Source of the DNA: DASSKO01 sp035690425
GTDB taxonomy: Bacteria > Actinomycetota > Actinomycetes > Propionibacteriales > Nocardioidaceae
Length of the DNA stretch: 8,744 nucleotides
Direction: 5' to 3'
NCBI GenBank assembly: GCA_035690425.1
Contig: DASSKO010000175.1
Span: 1-8,744, forward strand
Below are positions 4,461 to 8,744 of the stretch, piece by piece. A program made the translations under genes and the position numbers. The first letter of the stretch is position 1. Each line of letters starts with the position of its first letter. The notes below the pieces were generated by a model. It did no database searches. It was not told where the DNA came from and was given only the letters and a program-made list of their open reading frames with translations.

Positions 4461-6379
4461 GGCTGGCTGCGTGGCCCGTCCGGGTCGAGGGTGTCGATGA
4501 ACTCGCCCGGCTGGTGCACCGCGGAGGCCTGCCGCGCCGCTCGGTCCGCCACCAGCGCCCGCAGCTGTGCCTGCTCGATGTCCACGCCTGCCTCGCCAGC
4601 GCCTTCCAGCGCCTGGTCGTAGGCCCGCCCGGCCAACCGCAGCGCCCAGCGGTAGTGGTGCCCGGCGAAGGCCGCCTCGGAGCGCCCGACCAGCCGGTCG
4701 GCCCGGCGCAGCTCGTCGTAGGCCCGCGGAGCGTCGTCCGCGGCCAGCGCCTGTCCGGCGAGCCGGTTGGTGGCCTCGATCAGCGCGGCAGCCTGGAACC
4801 GGTCCATGTTGTCGAGGTCGAACTGGCTGAAGTCCCAGTTGAGGTCGATGTAGCTCATCATCGAGTTGGCCTCGTCACCGGCCCAGGCGAAGAAGAAGTC
4901 ACCGGTCGGCTCGAAGTCCACACCGCTGCTGCTGTCGTACCCGTCGTGGGGATGGCTGAGCGCGACGTGATGGCCGACCTCGTGGATCATCGTGGTGGTC
5001 AGGCCGTACCCGGACTCCACGATCTCCGGTGAGACGAACGCGAAGACGTAGGTCTGGGTGCCGTCGCGGTAGTTGTCGTCGGCGAAGCCGAGCGCAGGCG
5101 CGCCGACCCCGGCATCCACGGCGTAGCTGAAGATCGGCAGCTCGTAGTCCACCCGACCACGGTCGTCCTGGGTGCGCTTCAGCTGGAAGGTGTTCTGCAG
5201 GAACAGGTTGGCGAACGGCGGATAGCCGAGGCGGGGGTAGCACGACTCGTCCTCGAGCAGCAGCAGGTAGCAGCGCCTCGCGTCGCCGGCATAGCGCAGA
5301 TCCTGGTTGTCATAGCTGAGCTGGTCGCGGTGCAGCAGCTCACCGAGCTCGGCCATCAGCAGCGGCCTGGTGACGTACTCCCTGCTGGCGTTGGTGCCCG
5401 GCCAGCCCTCGTAGGTGTTGTTGTCGACGTTGATCGTCTCCGGCGGCTCGTCGGTCGGGAGCTCGGCGGGGTAGAGGGGTGAGGTGGTGAACAGCAGGTC
5501 GAGGCCCACGTAGCGGGTCAGCTTGGCCAGATCGCCGGTCAGCGCGGACCGCGGCCGGTACGCCCCCGGTCCGTACTCCCACGCCGTGGGGATCCGGTAG
5601 TCGGCCACCCCGTCGCCGTCGAGGTCCCCGTCGTCGACGTTCCAGCTGCCGCCCCAGGACTCCGGTCCGGCCGAGATGTCGTGGAACCAGACCCGGCGGG
5701 TGGAGCCGAGCCCGTTCTCCTCGTCGGCGGCCGTGGTGCCGCCCCACGCCACGATCTTGCGACTGTCACGCTGCGCGCCGAAGTTGTAGCCGGTGTCGGG
5801 GTCGGGCTCGTTGGTCTTGGTGTACACGTGGAACTCGAAGTCCCGCCGGTGGTACCAGTTGATGAGGTAGATGGTGTTGCGGCGCGTGTTGACGCCGCGC
5901 GGCGCGTTCGCGGCCAGCCACCTCTCCACGCTCGGCGCGTCGATGTAGCTGTTGCTGCGGACGTCGAGCACGTTGTCGGCCTGGTCGTTGTACTGCTGCT
6001 GGTACATGGTCAGCGGAGCGGGGCGCGACAGCCGCTTGAGCGTTCGGAAGAACCGTCCCTCGTATCGGCGCCCCGTGAACCGCAGCCGGTAGTCGTAGCG
6101 GTAGGTGATTCCCAGCTTCTCCTCGATGCCGTAGAAGGCGCGGGAGCGCACGATGGGCTGATAACGCCGGGCGAGGCCGTCGACGAACTCGCCGGTGCGG
6201 ACCTGCCGCCGGTTGTAGCCCACGAAGACCACGTTGACCGGGAGCCGTTCGCGGAGATCCGGCTGTCCCCCCGGGTCGAGGTGGTCGAACGCCGGGACGG
6301 CCGCGCTCGTGGGGGCGGTGGACATCAGCCCGGCGGCGAGAAGCACGGTGGTGGTGAGGGCAACGACTGCGCGGCGCAT
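4457..6379 (-). CDS. Secreted metzincin-like zinc metalloprotease
   Basis: 640 residues from an ATG at 6379 with AGGAG five bases upstream; an upstream in-frame ATG at 6427 lacks such a site and would precede the signal peptide. Residues 1-26 are a Sec signal (MRRAVVALTTTVLLAAGLMS, then an Ala-rich cleavage region near APTSA-A). The zinc site is HEVGHHVALSH: H466, E467, H470 and H476. This is the metzincin pattern HExxHxxGxxH with Ala in place of Gly. About 30 residues later NSMMSYID (M507/M508) supplies a Met-turn. A calcium-type loop DLDGDGVADY lies at ~252-261. The C-terminal ~110 residues are Ala/Arg-rich and look all-helical. The long N-terminal region (~27-440) resembles no protease domain I can name and may be a propeptide and/or binding module. 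It should be exported and cleave proteins outside the cell; the substrate is unknown. It is convergent with the peptide-binding lipoprotein and divergent from the DUF1707 gene. Confidence 0.82.
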   Translation of the reverse strand: MRRAVVALTTTVLLAAGLMSTAPTSAAVPAFDHLDPGGQPDLRERLPVNVVFVGYNRRQVRTGEFVDGLARRYQPIVRSRAFYGIEEKLGITYRYDYRLRFTGRRYEGRFFRTLKRLSRPAPLTMYQQQYNDQADNVLDVRSNSYIDAPSVERWLAANAPRGVNTRRNTIYLINWYHRRDFEFHVYTKTNEPDPDTGYNFGAQRDSRKIVAWGGTTAADEENGLGSTRRVWFHDISAGPESWGGSWNVDDGDLDGDGVADYRIPTAWEYGPGAYRPRSALTGDLAKLTRYVGLDLLFTTSPLYPAELPTDEPPETINVDNNTYEGWPGTNASREYVTRPLLMAELGELLHRDQLSYDNQDLRYAGDARRCYLLLLEDESCYPRLGYPPFANLFLQNTFQLKRTQDDRGRVDYELPIFSYAVDAGVGAPALGFADDNYRDGTQTYVFAFVSPEIVESGYGLTTTMIHEVGHHVALSHPHDGYDSSSGVDFEPTGDFFFAWAGDEANSMMSYIDLNWDFSQFDLDNMDRFQAAALIEATNRLAGQALAADDAPRAYDELRRADRLVGRSEAAFAGHHYRWALRLAGRAYDQALEGAGEAGVDIEQAQLRALVADRAARQASAVHQPGEFIDTLDPDGPRSQP

Positions 6380-6522
6380 GGGCGCTCCTCGGATCGGAGC
6401 GGTCGGCCAGGAGGCGACCGGCCGCACTCCGCCCCCGATGGGGTCTAGTGAGATGGTGGCACCGCCGCGGGGCCGCGTAAAGGTCCCGCCTGGCGGTCGG
6501 CGCGGCGGGTTAGGGTCAAGGG
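6380..6522. promoter_or_regulatory. Divergent promoter region between the protease and DUF1707 genes
   Basis: 143 bases hold the start signals of two divergent genes. The minus-strand side has GAGGAG before the protease ATG, so that mRNA has a 5' leader. The plus-strand side has a TAGGGT -10 box directly before the GTG start. A compact palindrome CCGCC-T-GGCGG at 6486-6496 covers the expected -35 zone of the plus-strand promoter and could be an operator. No clear -10/-35 pair was found for the protease. Confidence 0.4.
6511..6516 (+). promoter_or_regulatory. -10 box of a leaderless promoter for the DUF1707 gene
   Basis: TAGGGT matches TANNNT and is followed by six bases and then the GTG at 6523. 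This is the typical actinobacterial leaderless arrangement with transcription starting on the start codon. It decides the start at GTG 6523 over the ATG at 6532, which also lacks a Shine-Dalgarno. Confidence 0.55.
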
Positions 6523-7149
6523 GTGAGCAATATGCCCGACCAGCGCCCGGATCCCCGACGCGACCTGCGGGTGTCGCACGACGATCGCGACCGGGTGGCC
6601 GAGATGCTGCGCGATGCCGCAGGTGAGGGCCGGCTGGACATGGACGAGCTCGAGCAGCGGTTGGAGCAGGCGTTCACGGCCAAGACCTACCGCAACCTCG
6701 AGCCGCTGGTGGCCGACCTGCCCGGCACCCGTCGTACCCAGTCGGTCAGCTCCGGCGTGGGCGGCGTGCCCACGACGACGCGGTCACAGGCGATCCTCAG
6801 CGAGCACAAGCGCAACGGTGTGTGGGTGGTGCCCGCGGCCTATACGGCCACCGCGATCCTCGGCAGTGTGGAGATCGACCTGCGGGAGGCGTCCTTCGCC
6901 GAGCCGGAGGTCGTGGTCAGCTGCGTGTCCCTGCTGGGCGAGATCAAGATCCGGGTCGGCGCCGACGTGGTGGTCGTCGACGAGGTCAACACCGTGCTCG
7001 GCGAGTGCTCGATCAAGAGCAGCAAGGGACTGGCGCCGATGCCGCAGCACGGCCGGGTGCTGCGGGTGCGGGGTACGGCGTTCTTGGGCTCGGTCACGAT
7101 CGAGCGGTTGGCGCCGGAGGACAGGCGCCTGCGGCGGTTCTGGGAGTGA
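6523..7149 (+). CDS. DUF1707 (SHOCT-like) and LiaF-like C-terminal domain protein
   Basis: 208 residues, start GTG fixed by the leaderless -10 box six bases upstream. Residues ~14-67 are a DUF1707 domain (DLRVSHDDRDRVAEMLRDAA, then GEGRLDMDELEQRL and AKTYRNLEPLVADLP). Residues ~90-196 form a repetitive beta-strand region with ILGSVEIDLREASF, LLGEIKIRVG and FLGSVTIERL, as in the LiaF/VraT-type 'cell wall-active antibiotics response' fold. There is no transmembrane segment, unlike many relatives that carry one or more helices between the two domains, so this protein is probably cytosolic or only peripherally membrane-bound. The function of DUF1707 proteins is unknown; the LiaF resemblance suggests a link to envelope stress. 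It is followed after 38 bases by the acyltransferase gene, probably as one transcript. Domain calls are firm, function is not. Confidence 0.87.
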   Translation: MSNMPDQRPDPRRDLRVSHDDRDRVAEMLRDAAGEGRLDMDELEQRLEQAFTAKTYRNLEPLVADLPGTRRTQSVSSGVGGVPTTTRSQAILSEHKRNGVWVVPAAYTATAILGSVEIDLREASFAEPEVVVSCVSLLGEIKIRVGADVVVVDEVNTVLGECSIKSSKGLAPMPQHGRVLRVRGTAFLGSVTIERLAPEDRRLRRFWE

Positions 7150-7187
7150 GACCTGGCGGAGACGGCGCCGGCGAGAAGGAGGGCACC

Positions 7188-8660
7188 ATGCAAGAGCTGA
7201 GCTCGCTCGACGCGCAGTTCCTCAACGTGGAGTCGGCCACCACGGTCGGCCACGTCGGCGGACTGCTGCTGCTCGACCCGGCCACCGCCGCCGGCGGTGA
7301 GCTGACCCTGGAGATGCTGCGCGACGTGCTCGAGCCCCGGCTGCACCTGGCTGCTCCGCTGCGTCAGCGGCTGGTGAGCGTGCCGCTCGGGCTCGGGCGT
7401 CCGTACTGGGCCGACGATCCCGCCTTCGACCTGGAGTTCCACCTTCGCGAGATCGCGCTGCCCGGCGACGGCAGCATGGACCAGCTCGCCGAGCAGGTCT
7501 CGCGCATCCACGCCCGGCCGCTGGACCGCACCCGTCCGCTGTGGGAGATGTACCTGGTCCACAACGTCGAGGGTGGCCGGTCCGCGATCTACGCGAAGGT
7601 CCACCACGCGGCGATCGACGGTGTGAGCGGTGCCGAGATCCTCGCCACGATCATGGACGTCACCCCCGAGCCGCGCGACGTGGACGCGCCCGACGACCCG
7701 TGGCTGCCGGCTGCGTTGCCGAATGCTGTGGAGATGCTCGGCAGGGGCATCTCGCAGGCGGTGCGGCAGCCGGGTGAGCTGGCCCGCAGCCTGCCGAAGA
7801 CGCTGCCGCACCTGGCCGACCTGCCCGCGGTGGGCACCCTGCCAGGCGTGCGCGTGATCAGCGAGCTTGCGGGCGCGGCCGCACGGATGGCCGGGCAGTT
7901 CGGCACCGAGGAGGGCGGTGATCGGGCCGCTGAGCACCGTGCCCTCCAGGCGCCGCGTACGCCGCTCAACGGGCCGATCACCGCGCACCGGCGGTTCGCC
8001 TTCGGGTCGATGCCGTTGGACCGGGTCAAGCAGGTGAAGGACGCGTTCGGCATGTCGCTCAACGACGTGGTGCTCACGTTGTGCAGCGCCGCGTTGCGCC
8101 GGTGGCTGCTCGACCACGACGGCCTGCCGTCGGTGCCGATCGTCGTCGCCGTACCCGTGTCGATCCGGGGCGACGACGAGCAGGCCGTCGGCGGCAACCA
8201 GGTGTCGGTGATGCTGGCCGAGATGCCCACGCACCTCGACGACCCGACGCAGCGGCTGGAGTTCATGCAGACCTCGATGGTCGAGGCCAAGCGGGCCTTC
8301 CAAGCCATCCCCGCGACCATCTTGCAAGACCTCAGTGCCGCGCTGCCCACGGCGTTGAACGGCCTCGCCGCACGCTCGCTGTTCCGGCTGGTCACCGCAC
8401 CGGGGCTGCCGTTCAACCTGTTCGTGTCCAACGTGCCGGGGCCGCAACTGCCGCTCTACGTCGCCGGGGCGCGGGTCGCCGGCGTATATCCGGTCTCGGC
8501 GGTGACCGACATGACCGGTGGCCTCAACATCACCTTGTTCTCCTACGACGGCGCTCTGGACTTCGGCCTGATCGCCTGCCGTGAGCTGGTGCCCGACGTG
8601 TGGAATCTGATCGACTACCTGCGCGACGCGCTCGACGAGCTGCTGGCGATGGTCGACTGA
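7188..8660 (+). CDS. Wax ester synthase / acyl-CoA:diacylglycerol acyltransferase (WS/DGAT)
   Basis: 490 residues from an ATG with AAGGAGGG four bases upstream; the reading frame stays open far upstream through the preceding gene, but no other start has a ribosome-binding site or family-like sequence. The opening SSLDAQFLNVE is typical of the family. The catalytic motif HHxxxDG is present as H139-H140-AAI-D144-G145, preceded by RPLWEMYLV at ~116-124. Further family motifs are SLNDVVLTLCSAALRRWL and LFVSNVPGP, followed by the C-terminal domain with GGLNITLFSYDG. The enzyme transfers acyl groups from acyl-CoA to diacylglycerol or fatty alcohols to make storage triacylglycerols or wax esters, usually at the inner face of the membrane. 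Length is normal and nothing is missing. Actinobacteria often encode several copies, so no specific symbol is assigned. It probably shares a transcript with the DUF1707 gene. Confidence 0.93.
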   Translation: MQELSSLDAQFLNVESATTVGHVGGLLLLDPATAAGGELTLEMLRDVLEPRLHLAAPLRQRLVSVPLGLGRPYWADDPAFDLEFHLREIALPGDGSMDQLAEQVSRIHARPLDRTRPLWEMYLVHNVEGGRSAIYAKVHHAAIDGVSGAEILATIMDVTPEPRDVDAPDDPWLPAALPNAVEMLGRGISQAVRQPGELARSLPKTLPHLADLPAVGTLPGVRVISELAGAAARMAGQFGTEEGGDRAAEHRALQAPRTPLNGPITAHRRFAFGSMPLDRVKQVKDAFGMSLNDVVLTLCSAALRRWLLDHDGLPSVPIVVAVPVSIRGDDEQAVGGNQVSVMLAEMPTHLDDPTQRLEFMQTSMVEAKRAFQAIPATILQDLSAALPTALNGLAARSLFRLVTAPGLPFNLFVSNVPGPQLPLYVAGARVAGVYPVSAVTDMTGGLNITLFSYDGALDFGLIACRELVPDVWNLIDYLRDALDELLAMVD

Positions 8661-8744
8661 CGACCGGGTCTCTCAGCGGCGGGGTCGATCCGGCCGGCGC
8701 GGTCGGCGGTCGCGGTGATCGCCCGGACGAAGGTGCGGTGCAGG
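8615..8744 (-). CDS. Possible 3' end of a minus-strand gene (hypothetical, partial)
   Basis: Read on the minus strand from the right edge, one frame gives LHRTFVRAITATADRAGRID and continues with PAAERPGRQSTIASSSSA to a TAG at 8617-8615. Nearly all codons between 8744 and about 8672 end in G or C in this frame, the bias expected of a real gene in this genome. The gene would then overlap the end of the acyltransferase by 46 bases, tail to tail. A competing frame ends at TGA 8675-8673 without overlap but reads as Arg/Pro-rich and is less gene-like. Too short to assign a family. Confidence 0.3.
   Translation of the reverse strand, partial: LHRTFVRAITATADRAGRIDPAAERPGRQSTIASSSSSASRR

Noticed and set aside
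6840..8447. A 535-residue minus-strand frame opposite the acyltransferase
   Set aside because: Arg/Gln/His/Val-rich composition without recognisable motifs, and it lies opposite two genes with clear domain motifs.

Overview
The window is dense, very GC-rich DNA. Its codons end almost always in G or C, its gaps are short, GTG and TTG starts occur, and TANNNT -10 boxes lie directly before start codons. Together with a wax-ester synthase/diacylglycerol acyltransferase, a DUF1707 protein and a Suc_Fer-like ferredoxin, this points to a high-GC actinomycete (Actinomycetota). The genus cannot be fixed from the sequence alone. No RNA genes, IS elements, CRISPR arrays or phage genes were seen.

Layout. 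(1) The left edge (minus strand, 157-1) carries the N-terminus of a spermidine-synthase-like gene, probably read from a leaderless promoter. (2) A divergent 248-bp gap with a CGCAGGAAG direct repeat leads to a compact plus-strand cassette. It consists of a 64-residue Asp/Thr-repeat peptide with a very strong Shine-Dalgarno (406-600), a JmjC/cupin-4 2-oxoglutarate oxygenase (604-1728) and a Suc_Fer-like thioredoxin-fold [2Fe-2S] protein (1725-2642). The second and third genes start on TTG codons next to or overlapping the preceding stop, so they look translationally coupled. (3) After 133 bp comes an oligopeptide-type ABC substrate-binding lipoprotein (2776-4422) with no transporter partners in view. 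(4) A convergent minus-strand gene (6379-4457) encodes a secreted metzincin-like zinc protease. (5) Divergent from it are a DUF1707/LiaF-like protein (6523-7149, probably leaderless) and a WS/DGAT acyltransferase (7188-8660), likely one operon. The last ~80 bases may hold the 3' end of a minus-strand gene.

The part most worth attention is the 406-2642 cassette. A short peptide has an ordinary N-terminal 25 residues and a C-terminal tail made of an imperfect 5-residue DSTDA/G repeat with 15 Asp residues. It is followed by a Fe(II)/2OG hydroxylase carrying a C-terminal winged-helix domain and by a small redox protein. This has the form of a ribosomally made, post-translationally modified peptide system: precursor, oxygenase with a possible peptide-docking winged helix, and redox partner. 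I know of no described family with this combination, and substrate status is inference. The peptide and oxygenase also share one reading frame, separated only by TGA-GCG-TTG, so readthrough or a broken fusion is a real alternative.
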